A stretch of 64,000 nucleotides of DNA from Streptomyces diastaticus subsp. diastaticus (GCF_011170125.1 NZ_BLLN01000003.1:2129359-2193358); one strand, 5' to 3'. Positions 7,998 through 16,312 are shown, counted from the first letter of the stretch. The notes: a model not told the origin generated them from the letters alone. Translations and numbers: made by a program.

Positions 7998-9249
7998 CTG
8001 ACACCTCGGGAGCGCCCCGGACGGCGCCGGGCGCTGCCTCGGTGACGACCCGGACGCCGTTCGCCGCCGCGACCGCGTGGTGCGTGGCGAGTTCGGCTGT
8101 CTCTCCCTCGGCGTAGACGATGCCCGCGTACCCCCTGCTGTCGTCCAGGTGCTCGATGAGGGTGCCCATCCGCTTCGTCGGGTACCAGGCGGGACGGCCG
8201 GGCAGCGTCGGTAGCCTGTCCAGGCCCGCCACCCCGGTGAGGATTCCTGGAGCGGCCGGATAGCCGAGAACGAAGGCCACGGCTGGCCCGCCTGGGAGTT
8301 CGGCGTCGATGAGGCCGGGACGCCGGCCCAGAGCCGTCTCCAGCACCGCTTCGTAGACGTTGGTTCCGAGGGCCGTGCACATGCCCTCACCAACGAGCGC
8401 TCCGCCGATCCTCGGGTTGATCTCGATCACCTCCGGACCGTCCGAGGTCAACGCGAACTCGGTGTGCGAGAACCGGTCGGTGTACCCCACGGCCCGGAGG
8501 ACCTGCACTATCCACCGTTCCAGTTCCTCCTGGCGCCGCGACGGGAAGCGCACCGGGAATGACGTGATCTCCTCCCGGAAGTACGGTTCCGCGGACATGA
8601 CTCGACTGGAGACGCCGAGCAGCCGAGTGTGTCCTTCCCACGTCAGTGTCTCGGCGCTGTAGACCGGCCCGGTGAAGAACGGTTCGGCGAAGAGCTGCCC
8701 CATGAGGCTGCGCCCGGTGGCCTCGTGCAGTGCCGTCGTCAACTCGGCCTCGTCCCGTACGAGCCAGACGTTCTGGCTGCCGGTCCCGGCCGTGTCCTTG
8801 AGGACCGCCAGCAGGCCGACCTCCTTGAGGACGAGCTGGGCGGCGTCCGGTGCTCCCAGGAAGCCCTCCAGAGCCCGGCCTCGGGACAGCCCGGCTTTCT
8901 GGAGGCGGTTGCGGACGGAGGGCTTGTCCCGGGTGAGGCGAAGTACCGAGGGGTCGAGTCCGGGCAGGCGGAAACGTGCGGCGAGTTCCGAGCCGACCAG
9001 CATCCAGGTGGCCGTGGAGCTGACCAGACCTCTCAGATCCGGCACGGCCCTCATGACCTCGGCCACCCGGTCCACGTCGAAGGTGTCGGCCTCGACCACG
9101 TCGAGCGCCCCCGGAGGGAGTCGGTCGAGTTCGTAGGCGTAGTAGGAGGGGTCCCGCGTCACCAGGACGAGACGCTCGTCCAGCAGATCGGCCGCGCTGA
9201 CCAGGCGTCCGAGGCCGAAGGTGAGCAGTTCCAGGCAGACGATGCTCAT
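7990..9249 (-). CDS. ATP-grasp carboxylate-amine ligase
   Basis: 419 residues. N-terminal pre-ATP-grasp domain, then the ATP-grasp fold: LTRDKPSVRNRLQKAG near residue 105, nucleotide-binding Lys and Gly-rich loop LAVLKDTAGTGSQNVWLV near 140-160, and the metal-binding EVIEINPRIGGALVGEG near 265-280. Such enzymes activate a carboxylate as acyl phosphate and join it to an amine, as in dipeptide antibiotics and some carboxylate metallophores. ATG at 9249 overlaps the stop of the PLP enzyme gene (ATGA), showing tight coupling. It probably joins the unusual amino acid made by the kinase and PLP enzyme to another acid or amine. The exact substrate is not visible. Confidence 0.85.
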   Translation of the reverse strand: MSIVCLELLTFGLGRLVSAADLLDERLVLVTRDPSYYAYELDRLPPGALDVVEADTFDVDRVAEVMRAVPDLRGLVSSTATWMLVGSELAARFRLPGLDPSVLRLTRDKPSVRNRLQKAGLSRGRALEGFLGAPDAAQLVLKEVGLLAVLKDTAGTGSQNVWLVRDEAELTTALHEATGRSLMGQLFAEPFFTGPVYSAETLTWEGHTRLLGVSSRVMSAEPYFREEITSFPVRFPSRRQEELERWIVQVLRAVGYTDRFSHTEFALTSDGPEVIEINPRIGGALVGEGMCTALGTNVYEAVLETALGRRPGLIDAELPGGPAVAFVLGYPAAPGILTGVAGLDRLPTLPGRPAWYPTKRMGTLIEHLDDSRGYAGIVYAEGETAELATHHAVAAANGVRVVTEAAPGAVRGAPEVSGA

Positions 9250-10268
9250 GCCGCCTCCGTCCGGTGCGCAGCACTGGCCTGCGAACGGTTCCAGGCCATG
9301 ACCGACCAGGGCATGGTCATGGCCGCGGGCGTCGCGACCTCGGCCGGCTTGAGGGAGGCGATGTCGAGTGCCTCGGCGTGCCGGGCGTAGACGCGTTCCA
9401 CGTACCGGTGGCCGGTGTCCGCGCCGATGACCACGTGGACGCGGTCGGGCCGATGGCGGCTCTCGTGTGTGGCCGCGAGGTAGCTCGCCCCGGTGGACAG
9501 CCCGGCGAAGACCGCGTGCTCCTTCAGCAGGGCGACGGCGCCGGACATGGCGTGGGTGAAGTTCATCCAGTGCACGGTGTCGTAGAGGTGATGCCGGACG
9601 TTGTCGAACGGGATGGCGGAGCCGATGCCCGCGATGATGGCTTCCGGGTCGTGGTGGTCCTGGCTGCCGAAGGTGACGCTGCCGAAGGGTTGGACGCCCA
9701 CCACCCGGACTCGCGAGTCCTGGGTGCGGAGCCGCTCGGCCAGCCCGCCGGTCGACGCGCCCGAGCCGACGCCGCCGACGAGGGTGAGCGGGCGCCCCGG
9801 AAGTTCTTCCGCTATGCGGTCGGCGACCTCCTGGTATCCGAGGTAGTGGATGGCGTCGTGGTACTGGCGCATCCAATGGCGGTCGGGGTGGCGGTCCAGG
9901 ATCTCCTTCACCCGTCGTACGCGCAGTTCCTGGTCGAGCTTGAGATCGCTGGAAGGGCGTACCTGCTCCACCTCCGCGCCGAGTACCTCCAGTTGAGCCA
10001 AAGTCGTCGCGTCGACCGTGGTGGAGGCCACGATGCGACACCGCATCCCGTAGCGGTGGCAGGCGAGGGCCAGCGCGTAGGCGTAGATGCCGCTGGAGCT
10101 GTCCATCAGGGTCTGTCCGGGCCGGACCACACCCTCGTCCAGCAGGTGACGCACGGCTCCCAGGGCGGAGTAGATCTTCATCGACTCGAATCGGAGCAGT
10201 ACGAGTCCGTGGTCGAGGCGCACCAGGTCCGGCGCCTTCAGGGCGTCGGCGACATGGGGGTGGATCAC
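9246..10268 (-). CDS. PLP-dependent enzyme, cysteine synthase family (fold type II)
   Basis: 340 residues. PLP-binding Lys in FESMKIYSALGA near residue 31, the Asn/Ser loop region DSSSGIYAYALALAC, and the phosphate-binding loop GGVGSGASTGGLAERL near 175-190, followed by GVQPFGS. These are the landmarks of the OASS/CBS/SbnA family, which replaces a beta-leaving group of serine, threonine or their phosphates. With a PduX-like threonine kinase directly upstream, the likely substrate is O-phospho-L-threonine and the product a beta-substituted aminobutyrate. GTG start at 10268 follows AGGAGG and overlaps the kinase stop (GTGA). SbnA, which uses O-phosphoserine in staphyloferrin B synthesis, is a useful analogy only. 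Confidence 0.8.
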   Translation of the reverse strand: MIHPHVADALKAPDLVRLDHGLVLLRFESMKIYSALGAVRHLLDEGVVRPGQTLMDSSSGIYAYALALACHRYGMRCRIVASTTVDATTLAQLEVLGAEVEQVRPSSDLKLDQELRVRRVKEILDRHPDRHWMRQYHDAIHYLGYQEVADRIAEELPGRPLTLVGGVGSGASTGGLAERLRTQDSRVRVVGVQPFGSVTFGSQDHHDPEAIIAGIGSAIPFDNVRHHLYDTVHWMNFTHAMSGAVALLKEHAVFAGLSTGASYLAATHESRHRPDRVHVVIGADTGHRYVERVYARHAEALDIASLKPAEVATPAAMTMPWSVMAWNRSQASAAHRTEAA

Positions 10269-10598
10269 CTGAATCCTCCTTGGGCGAAAGAGCACTGATG
10301 GCCCAGCGACGCGAAGAACGCCGTCAGGTCCGAGCGGGTGCGGCCGGAGAAGGGGCGGCAGAAGAGGTATCCGACCAGGCAGCCGGTGTGGGCGACGAAG
10401 ACGCCGTCGGCTCCGAAACGTCCCTGGTGAGCGAGGACCGTTTCGAAGGTCTCTTTGGGCAGTACCTCTTGGGAGAGCGCCGCGCTCTGCGTCGAGGCGC
10501 GGGCGACGGCCACGGGGTCGCGAGCGGAGAAGCCGTCGAGCAGACCGGTGAGAGCCTGTCCGTACGCGTCCGGCCTTCGGCGGTAGAACTGCTGCAAT

Positions 10599-11483
10599 GA
10601 GCCCTTTCCAACCTGACGATGTGGGCCGGTGGTTGGCGGGTTATGCGAAGCGGTGAAGCTCCTGGTAGACGGGTTCACGACCAAGATCACCCGTGCCGAC
10701 CAGGAGCTTCGCGTGCTTGTCTACCCATCGGCGATCGACCTGTCCAGTGACCATCTGCGCCACCTCGCCGGACGCCTGGCTGCGCGCCGTCGTGAGATCG
10801 GCACCCGGTGGCGGCGCATCACGCCGGGCCGCCAGGCCCTTCTGGTTCTGGCGCATCTGCGCTGCGGTGACACCTACGCCCAGCTTGCCGCCGGGTTCGG
10901 CATCGGGGTCGCAACGGTTTACCGCTATGTCCGCGAGGCGATAGAAGTCCTGGCCACGCTCGCTCCCAGCCTGGCCCAGGTCATGCGGACCGCGAGCCGC
11001 CTGGCCTTTGTGATCCTCGACGGCACCCTGCTGCCGATCGACCGAATCGCCGCCGACACCCGGTACTACTCCGGCAAACACAAACGTCACGGCATGAACG
11101 TCCAGGTTCTCACCGACCCGTTCGGCCGCCTGCTGTGGGCTTCGCCCGCGCTGCCCGGCTCCACCCACGACCTGACTGCGGCCCGCACTCACGGGATCAT
11201 CGAAGCTCTCGCCGCTGCCGAACTCAAGTGCTGGGCGGACAAGGCATACCAAGGTGCCGGCTGCCCGGTCCGGGTGCCCTTCCGTGGCCGTCGCCTCAAG
11301 CGGTGGCAGCGCCGGCACAACAGCACGCACGCCAAGATCCGCTGCCTCGGCGAGCAGGCCATGGCCACCCTGAAGGGCTGGCGACTGCTACGGAAGCTCC
11401 GCTGCAGCACGAACCGGATCACCGACGTGGTGAAGGCCGTTCTCGTCCTGCACCACGCGACAGCGTGAGGTGGGAAAACCCTC
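10599..11483 (+). mobile_element. IS112-like element, copy 2
   Basis: Left end GAGCCCTTTCCAACCTG at 10599-10615, right end GAGGTGGGAAAACCCTC at 11467-11483; these inverted repeats are imperfect. The flanking 3-bp direct repeat AAT (10596-10598, 11484-11486) is perfect and lies within the kinase reading frame, so insertion was clean and relatively recent. It separates the riboswitch and kinase 5' half from the rest of the operon, and its transposase reads against the operon. Confidence 0.9.
10713..11468 (+). CDS. IS5-family (DDE) transposase, copy 2
   Basis: 251 residues from the GTG at 10713, which follows CAGGAGCTT and aligns with the starts of the other two copies. HTH region CGDTYAQLAAGFGIGVATVYRYV, first Asp in LDGTLLPIDR, second Asp in CWADKAYQG, and Glu in GEQAMATLKGWRLLRK. 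Intact, with all DDE positions present. Closest relative in the window is the nonsense-mutated copy 3. Confidence 0.9.
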   Translation: MLVYPSAIDLSSDHLRHLAGRLAARRREIGTRWRRITPGRQALLVLAHLRCGDTYAQLAAGFGIGVATVYRYVREAIEVLATLAPSLAQVMRTASRLAFVILDGTLLPIDRIAADTRYYSGKHKRHGMNVQVLTDPFGRLLWASPALPGSTHDLTAARTHGIIEALAAAELKCWADKAYQGAGCPVRVPFRGRRLKRWQRRHNSTHAKIRCLGEQAMATLKGWRLLRKLRCSTNRITDVVKAVLVLHHATA

Positions 11484-12051
11484 AATGTCCTCGTGACCGC
11501 TTCGGTGTCCACCACGCCCGGCTCAGTGATGTACGCGGTGTGGAAACGCAGTGCGGTGCCCAGGCGCCGCACTATCCGGTGCCGGTTGCTCAGGTGGAGG
11601 GCGAACTCGTCGAGGAAGACGCTGTCGGCACGCTCGATCGACGAGAGGACGCGTAGCACCGTGTCCAGGTCGTAGGGGATGCCGAGGTAGGTGTGGAGGC
11701 AGCGCAGCGTGGCCACGATGTCAGCGGTCGAACTTGCCATCCCCACACCGACACGGAGCTCGGACTGATGGCTCCAGGTCCCCGACGGCGGCGCCAGGCC
11801 GTGGTGGTCCAGGAACAGGCGAGCGGCCTCGGCCGCCTTCGGGCGGAGCCCGGCCCTCTTCTGCGGGGCGGCGCCCGGGGTGAAGCCCACTCGGGCGGTC
11901 AGACCGTGTACCGGAAAAGAGACCAGGGCGATGTCGGAGTCGTCGCCGGAAGGCAGGGGGCCTTGGTACAGCTCGCCCAGGGTCCCATGGCACGCTCCCC
12001 AGACCGTCGGCGAGCGCGGAGCGTGGTTCTCAAGGACCTCCGGTAAGGAGT

Positions 12052-12129
12052 TCAGCACCGTCGGCCCCCCTCTGGCCGACGGGCCACGGCGGGGTCTTCG
12101 GTCGGGGAGAAGTGGCGGAAAAGGGACAC
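12052..12129 (-). CDS. 25-residue leader frame upstream of the kinase, or its displaced N-terminus
   Basis: GTG at 12129 is preceded by an excellent binding site (GGAAGGAGAGCGAGCCC). It encodes MSLFRHFSPTEDPAVARR followed by PEGGRRC, and its stop overlaps the kinase GTG as GTGCTGA. Two readings are possible. It may be a real leader peptide coupling riboswitch output to kinase translation. Alternatively the G6 run in its last third should be G7; one added base would fuse it in frame to the kinase (EGGPTVLNSLPEVLEN). The second reading gives the kinase the only good ribosome binding site in the region. Confidence 0.45.
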   Translation of the reverse strand: MSLFRHFSPTEDPAVARRPEGGRRC

Positions 12130-12249
12130 GGGCTCGCTCTCCTTCCGACGCCGTGCACCAGACACGGGCGAGGAGGAGGACAGGTCGCGGCGCGCTCGCC
12201 GCGAAGGCGCCGTGACCGTCGACCCGGTCCTCGAGGTCGCAGTGGTCGG

Positions 12250-12274
12250 ACCCGCCAGACAACTTCGGGCGGGT
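12250..12274 (-). promoter_or_regulatory. hairpin just downstream of the B12 riboswitch
   Basis: On the minus strand ACCCGCC pairs with GGCGGGT across an 11-base loop, directly after the conserved 3' box of the riboswitch and about 120 bases before the first start codon. No U-run follows, so it may be the expression platform acting on translation or a Rho-type switch rather than an intrinsic terminator. Confidence 0.4.
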
Positions 12275-12445
12275 GCGGCCGGCAGGTGACCGGGCTTGCG
12301 GGAAGTGCCACGGCGCCTCGGTCTGGCTGGAGGCCAGGTGCGTGGCGTCGGAGTTCGGGGGTTCTCGCACACCGTTGCGGGACAGCCCCGGATTTCCACC
12401 GGGTTCCCTCTTACGCCGTACCAGTGCGGTCACTTGGTACGGAGC
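12268..12445 (-). ncRNA. cobalamin (B12) riboswitch
   Basis: Read on the minus strand, 12410-12371 matches the conserved core of the cobalamin aptamer: GAGGGAACCCGGTGGAAATC followed by CGGGGCTGTCCCGCAACGG. At 12297-12281 lies the 3' B12 box AAGCCCGGTCACCTGCC, followed by GGCC as in E. coli btuB. Spacing between core and box (about 75 bases, with variable GC-rich stems) is normal for the class. It sits in the leader of the kinase/PLP/ATP-grasp/MFS/methyltransferase operon and no other minus-strand gene lies closer. Adenosylcobalamin binding would be expected to switch the operon off. The aptamer is clear; its exact ends are estimated. Confidence 0.92.
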
Positions 12446-12573
12446 GATTGCAGCGTCAGCGTAGACGCGGTGCCTCCGATGCGACAGGGGGCGGTTCAGC
12501 GGTGTCCTGATGTGAGTGGTGGGGGAGGGAGGAGCGGTACGGAAGTACACACGTGAGACAGCAGTGTTGATCT

Positions 12574-13647
12574 GTGGCCGGAAAACGACTGCGTCCGACT
12601 GGCCTGTCCCGTCACACTGGGCCCCACGACCTCACCGAGCGCTCGGTGACCGACCCTGGAGGCTTCGCCTTGTCGCCAGAAACGGCTTCCCAGGACGAGA
12701 CGGAGAGAGGCTCCGGTAAGAACCGGGGCCGTGTGGGAGGGCGCGTCACCCTTCGCGGTGATCTTCGCCTCGCCGTGCCGGACGCCGCCGCCGCGGTCGG
12801 GGTCACCGCCGCCGTCTTCGTCTTCCTGTACGTCCGGATGGAGTCCGGTACCTCCGCGACAGTCGCGGTCATGCCCTTCATGGACGACGCCCGCACGTAC
12901 TGGATCTACCTGCTCAGTCAGGCGTTCGGCTGGTCCGCCCTGTTGTGGGCGTGGGGGACGGTGATGATCGGTCTGCTGGTCTCCGGTACCAGGCCTGAAG
13001 CGCTGCGCGTCTCGCCGCAGACCCTGGAGCGCTGGCACCGCACGACCAGCCTCACCACGATGGCGCTGATGCTGGCGCACGCCCTCATGTTCGCCGCGGA
13101 ACTGGTCCGGTACGAGGCGCAGCTCGGCTGGGCCGAACGACTGTGGGCAGCCTTCGCTGACTCCTTCGTCCCCGGCTGGTACGACTCGGGAACAGGCCAG
13201 ATCGCCATCCCCATCGGGCAGGCCGCTCTCTACCTGGCCGTGCCGCTGGGGCTGCTCTTCTACGTGCGCCACCGCATCGGAGCGAGGACCTGGCGGGTTT
13301 TGCACCGCTTCGTGATCGTCGTCTACGTGCTCAGCGTCTGGCACACGCTGCTGTACGGCACCAACGTCTGGTACGGCGAGTGGCCACGCACCGTGCTCTG
13401 GCTGCTCCAGATTCCTGTCGCCGTCCTGCTGCTGGCGAGGCTGGTCGGGCCGGCGCGACGGAGTGAACGGCTGGGCAAACCGGAGTCGGTCCGCCGGCTT
13501 TCGGGGTGGACCTTGCGAGCCGCGGGCCGCGTCGTCGTGGCAGGTGTAGCGGTGGCTCTGCTCGTCGTGGCGCTCTCGGGACGGGACGGGGGGCGCGAGC
13601 GGCCAGTGGAGCCGCCCTCCACCAGTCCGCATCCGCACCACAGCTGA
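12574..13647 (+). CDS. ferric reductase-like transmembrane protein
   Basis: 357 residues. After a polar N-terminus of about 65 residues come six hydrophobic segments, with paired histidines typical of haem-b ligands in the ferric reductase-like domain: RWHRTTSLTTMALMLAHALMF near residues 150-170 and VLHRFVIVVYVLSVWHTLLY near 240-260. It lacks the FAD/NAD domain of full reductases, so it is a haem membrane subunit needing a partner or quinol donor. The C-terminus ends in a His-rich PHPHHS. Encoded at the head of the copper block and divergent from the B12-riboswitch operon. It may reduce Cu(II) or Fe(III) at the membrane; inference. The start is uncertain because later in-frame starts exist. 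Confidence 0.75.
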   Translation: MAGKRLRPTGLSRHTGPHDLTERSVTDPGGFALSPETASQDETERGSGKNRGRVGGRVTLRGDLRLAVPDAAAAVGVTAAVFVFLYVRMESGTSATVAVMPFMDDARTYWIYLLSQAFGWSALLWAWGTVMIGLLVSGTRPEALRVSPQTLERWHRTTSLTTMALMLAHALMFAAELVRYEAQLGWAERLWAAFADSFVPGWYDSGTGQIAIPIGQAALYLAVPLGLLFYVRHRIGARTWRVLHRFVIVVYVLSVWHTLLYGTNVWYGEWPRTVLWLLQIPVAVLLLARLVGPARRSERLGKPESVRRLSGWTLRAAGRVVVAGVAVALLVVALSGRDGGRERPVEPPSTSPHPHHS

Positions 13648-13665
13648 CGGTCCCGGAGGTGGACG

Positions 13666-13691
13666 ACGACCGCCGTCGTGCCGGCGGTCGT
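13666..13691 (+). terminator. hairpin after the ferric reductase-like gene
   Basis: Perfect 10-bp stem ACGACCGCCG / CGGCGGTCGT with a 6-base loop, starting 19 bp after the stop at 13647. Confidence 0.65.
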
Positions 13692-13811
13692 ACGGTTCAG
13701 TCCCTGCTCCGGTTCCCAGGTGTGCGGCTCGCGACAACCTTGAGGACAAAGCGGCATATGACGGGTTCGCATCGATGCGGAACGAGCCCTTCCCCGTCAC
13801 CATGGCGGACT

Positions 13812-14507
13812 GTGAGCCACACCGAGAGCCTCGTGCGTGCCGTGCGGGCCCTCCTTTTCGCGCTGGTGTGCGTGAGCCTCGCGGGGAGCGGCCACGCGCT
13901 CTCCTCCGCGCATGCGGTCTCCCCGGAGGTGCTGGTCGCGGCGTTCTGGTCGATCGTCGTGGCCGCGTGGTTCGCCGCCGGACGGGCCCGCGGACCCCTC
14001 GCCATCTGCGCGGGGACGCTCGGCACCCAACTTCTGCTGCACGCGGCTTTCAGCTGGGCCCACACCGTTCCTGAACCGGGCTCGTCCTCTCACGCGTACC
14101 CAGGTGCGCACATGGGAGGGGCCGGGATGCCGGACGCGGCGAACCCCTTCGCCTGAAACACGCTGGCGACCGGTGACACTTCTTCCATGACGGCCGCCCA
14201 CCTTCTCGCGGCCCTGGGCTGCGCCTGGTGGCTGTCCCACGGAGAGCGGGCGCTGACGCAGCTGGCCCACGTGGCGAGCGCGGAGTTCGTCCGGACCTTC
14301 CGCATGCCGCTTCCGGGGCCCTTGGTGGTTGTCCGGCCGCGTAGCTTCCCGGCTCCCCGGTCCGCTCCCGCAGCCGGTCACCTCGTACTCGGGCACGTGG
14401 TCACGCGGCGCGGTCCACCGGTCGGCTCCCGCCGCCCCGCAGACGCTTTCGACCGCGTTCCGGAGGCCGACCTCGCACCGACCCCGCCGCGTCTCGTCCA
14501 TCCCTGA
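13812..14507 (+). pseudogene. copper-region membrane protein, broken by an in-frame TGA
   Basis: Paralogue of the gene at 4467: VRAVRALLFALVCVSLAGSGHAL matches LRTLRAALFAVVCVVPAAVGHVL, and the tail AHLLAALGCAWWLSHGERAL matches AHLVAALLCGLWLAQGERAV. The frame is stopped by TGA at 14154-14156 and then continues in the same frame to 14507. TGG (Trp) at that position would restore it. Twelve codons after the stop an ATG (14187) could restart translation, but only the last membrane segment would be made. GTG start at 13812 corresponds to the paralogue's start. The His/Gly-rich loop before the stop (YPGAHMGGAGM) again suggests metal binding. Confidence 0.75.
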
Positions 14508-14567
14508 CCCAGGGGGGCCGGGCGAACCGGCTCCACCCCGGCACCCGCCACCGCGCGGGCAGCCAGT

Positions 14568-16088
14568 GTGCTCCCACACCGGCGTGCCGCCCCCCCCCAG
14601 GGATACGACATCACTGACACCACCGGCGTCCCGGACGCCCGCCCCGCCCCACCGAAAGCCGTGGCCGAGCACGTAGCGCAGAAACCCCCGGGGACGAGTG
14701 CCTGGTCCGCGATGCGGCCCCTGGTACTGCGCCTGCACTTCTTCGCCGGCCTGCTGGTAGCTCCGTTCCTCCTGGTCACAGCCTTGAGCGGAATGCTCTA
14801 CGCGCTGTCGATCCCAGGTGAGAAGCTCGTCTACCGGCACGAGTTGAGCGTCTCCGCACCCGAGAACGGCACGCGTCTGCCGTTGGAACAGCAGGTGGAG
14901 GCAGCGCGGGCAGCGCACCCTGAGCTCGAGGTCACGTCGGTCTGGGCTCCCGCCGAGGCCGAGGACACCACCCGGGTGCTCTTCGCGGACCCGTCGCTGG
15001 GGGCTTCCAAGTCCCAGGCGGTCTTCGTCGACCCCTACACCGCGGAGGTCCGCGGGGAACTGGTCCAGTACGGCAGCTCCGGCGCGCTCCCGCTGCGCAC
15101 CTGGATATCCGAGTTCCACCGCCACCTGCACCTGGGCGAACCCGGGCGGATCTACAGCGAACTGGCCGCGAGCTGGCTCTGGGTGGTCGTCCTCGGAGGC
15201 GTCATGCTCTGGATCGGGCGCCGGCGCGGCAGGCCGGGCGCACGCGGTTTCCTCCTGCCGCGCCGAGGAATGGACAAGGGCCGTTCCCGCACCTTGAACC
15301 GGCACGCTGTCCTCGGTGTCTGGGCCGCGGTGGGGCTGATCATGATCTCTGCCACGGGGCTGACCTGGTCCACGTACGCCGGTGCCCGGATCGGCGCGGT
15401 GCAGGACGGCCTGGGCAGCGCGACGCCTGTGCTCGGTGCCGAGTTCACCCCGGGGGAGGAGGGCGCTGCCCACGACGAGCACGCGGGACACGAAGGTCAC
15501 GGCGGCCAGCACACGGGCGGATCCGAGGCTAGCGGCCCGGACGTCGGCCTGGACGCCGCCGTGGCGGCCGCGGCGGCCCGTGGGGTGGACGCCGGCGTCG
15601 TCGTCACGATGCCCACGGATGGCCAGGGGTACAAGGTCGCTGAGTCCGACAAGCAGGTCCCCGTGCATCTGGATGCCGTCTCCGTGGACCCGCGGAACGG
15701 CGAGATCCTGTCCGAGCTGCGTTTCGCCGACTACCCCCTGCCGGCCAAGCTGACCCGGTTCGGCATCGACGCGCACATGGGGTACCTGTTCGGCCTGCCG
15801 AATCAGCTCGCCCTGGCGGCGCTGGTGGGAGTGCTGCTGCTCCTCATCGTGTGGGGCTATCGCATGTGGTGGCTCCGGCGTCCGGCAGGGCGCACGGTGG
15901 GCAAACCGATGCCCAGGGGCGGGCTCCGCGCTCTGCCTGTCGGTCTGCTCGTCCCGCTGATTGCCGTGGTGGCCTTCGTCGGGTGGTTCCTCCCGCTGCT
16001 CGGCATCAGCCTGCTGGTCTTCCTGGCGATCGATGTGCTGCTCGGGCTCCGGGCGCGACGGTCTCCGGAAGGTCGGCCGGTGAGCTGA
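14568..16088 (+). CDS. PepSY domain-containing membrane protein
   Basis: 506 residues with four transmembrane segments in the arrangement of PepSY-TM proteins: LRLHFFAGLLVAPFLLVTAL near residues 53-72, a periplasmic domain, a second segment near 200, a third near 255 (AVLGVWAAVGLIMISATGLTW) and two at the C-terminus. A His-rich stretch HDEHAGHEGHGGQHTGGS near residue 305 is likely a metal-binding loop. Family members are tied to iron or copper uptake and reduction. Here it lies between a copper-region membrane protein and the Cu(I) ATPase, followed by a strong terminator. GTG 14568 is the earliest start; ATG 14712, right before the first segment, is an alternative. Confidence 0.85.
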   Translation: MLPHRRAAPPQGYDITDTTGVPDARPAPPKAVAEHVAQKPPGTSAWSAMRPLVLRLHFFAGLLVAPFLLVTALSGMLYALSIPGEKLVYRHELSVSAPENGTRLPLEQQVEAARAAHPELEVTSVWAPAEAEDTTRVLFADPSLGASKSQAVFVDPYTAEVRGELVQYGSSGALPLRTWISEFHRHLHLGEPGRIYSELAASWLWVVVLGGVMLWIGRRRGRPGARGFLLPRRGMDKGRSRTLNRHAVLGVWAAVGLIMISATGLTWSTYAGARIGAVQDGLGSATPVLGAEFTPGEEGAAHDEHAGHEGHGGQHTGGSEASGPDVGLDAAVAAAAARGVDAGVVVTMPTDGQGYKVAESDKQVPVHLDAVSVDPRNGEILSELRFADYPLPAKLTRFGIDAHMGYLFGLPNQLALAALVGVLLLLIVWGYRMWWLRRPAGRTVGKPMPRGGLRALPVGLLVPLIAVVAFVGWFLPLLGISLLVFLAIDVLLGLRARRSPEGRPVS

Positions 16089-16090
16089 CC

Positions 16091-16139
16091 GTTACCGGGT
16101 GTGGCTGGGTCAGGCCCTGGCCCAGCCACACCCGGTGAC
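16091..16139 (+). terminator. strong hairpin terminator after the PepSY gene
   Basis: A 16-bp perfect stem, ACCGGGTGTGGCTGGG (16094-16109) with its complement at 16121-16136, extends three further pairs with one G-U. The loop is 11 bases and the stop codon is three bases upstream. Confidence 0.9.
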
Positions 16140-16152
16140 CGGGAGGGGCATT

Positions 16153-16254
16153 GTGGTGCACTCGCGCCGCCCTTTCGTGATCGCCCGAACGAGTGCTGTG
16201 ACGCCCTTCACCCTGACGCTGGGGAACTCGGACGAGGTGGTGATCGACTTCTGA
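16153..16254 (+). CDS. possible 33-residue protein
   Basis: GTG at 16153 is preceded by GGGAGGGG. The frame encodes 33 residues ending LTLGNSDEVVIDF. It lies alone between the PepSY terminator and the small His/Met-rich gene. No family is recognised. It could be a leader peptide of the copper ATPase operon or chance. Confidence 0.3.
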   Translation: MVHSRRPFVIARTSAVTPFTLTLGNSDEVVIDF

Positions 16255-16312
16255 GTCGTCACGAGCCGTCGACCCCTTCACGGCTCGCGCTGAGAACGTC
16301 GAGGAGCACTCC

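Larger units (their letters stand above)
10265..12058 (-). pseudogene. GHMP kinase, PduX-like threonine kinase, interrupted by an IS
   Basis: The two halves are 12058-11484 and 10598-10265. The N-terminal half has the PduX-type ACHGTLGELYQG motif near residue 20, FPVHGL, and the phosphate-binding GVGMASSTADI loop near residue 90. The C-terminal half carries VLAHQGRFGADGVFVAHTG and the end of the fold. Removing IS copy 2 and one AAT restores a perfect frame across the junction (VTRTL joined to QQFYRRRP). PduX phosphorylates L-threonine on oxygen. Here O-phosphothreonine would feed the PLP enzyme whose start overlaps this stop. A possible upstream start at 12129 is described with the short leader frame. 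The kinase is not functional as sequenced. Confidence 0.85.

Noticed and set aside
9246..10268. PLP enzyme as CobD of cobalamin synthesis
   Set aside because: CobD is a fold-type-I aminotransferase relative; this protein has the fold-type-II Lys and Gly-loop pattern of cysteine synthases.
14154..14186. In-frame TGA as a selenocysteine codon
   Set aside because: No SECIS-like element or selenium genes are visible, and the paralogue does not have Cys at this place; TGG to TGA mutation is simpler.
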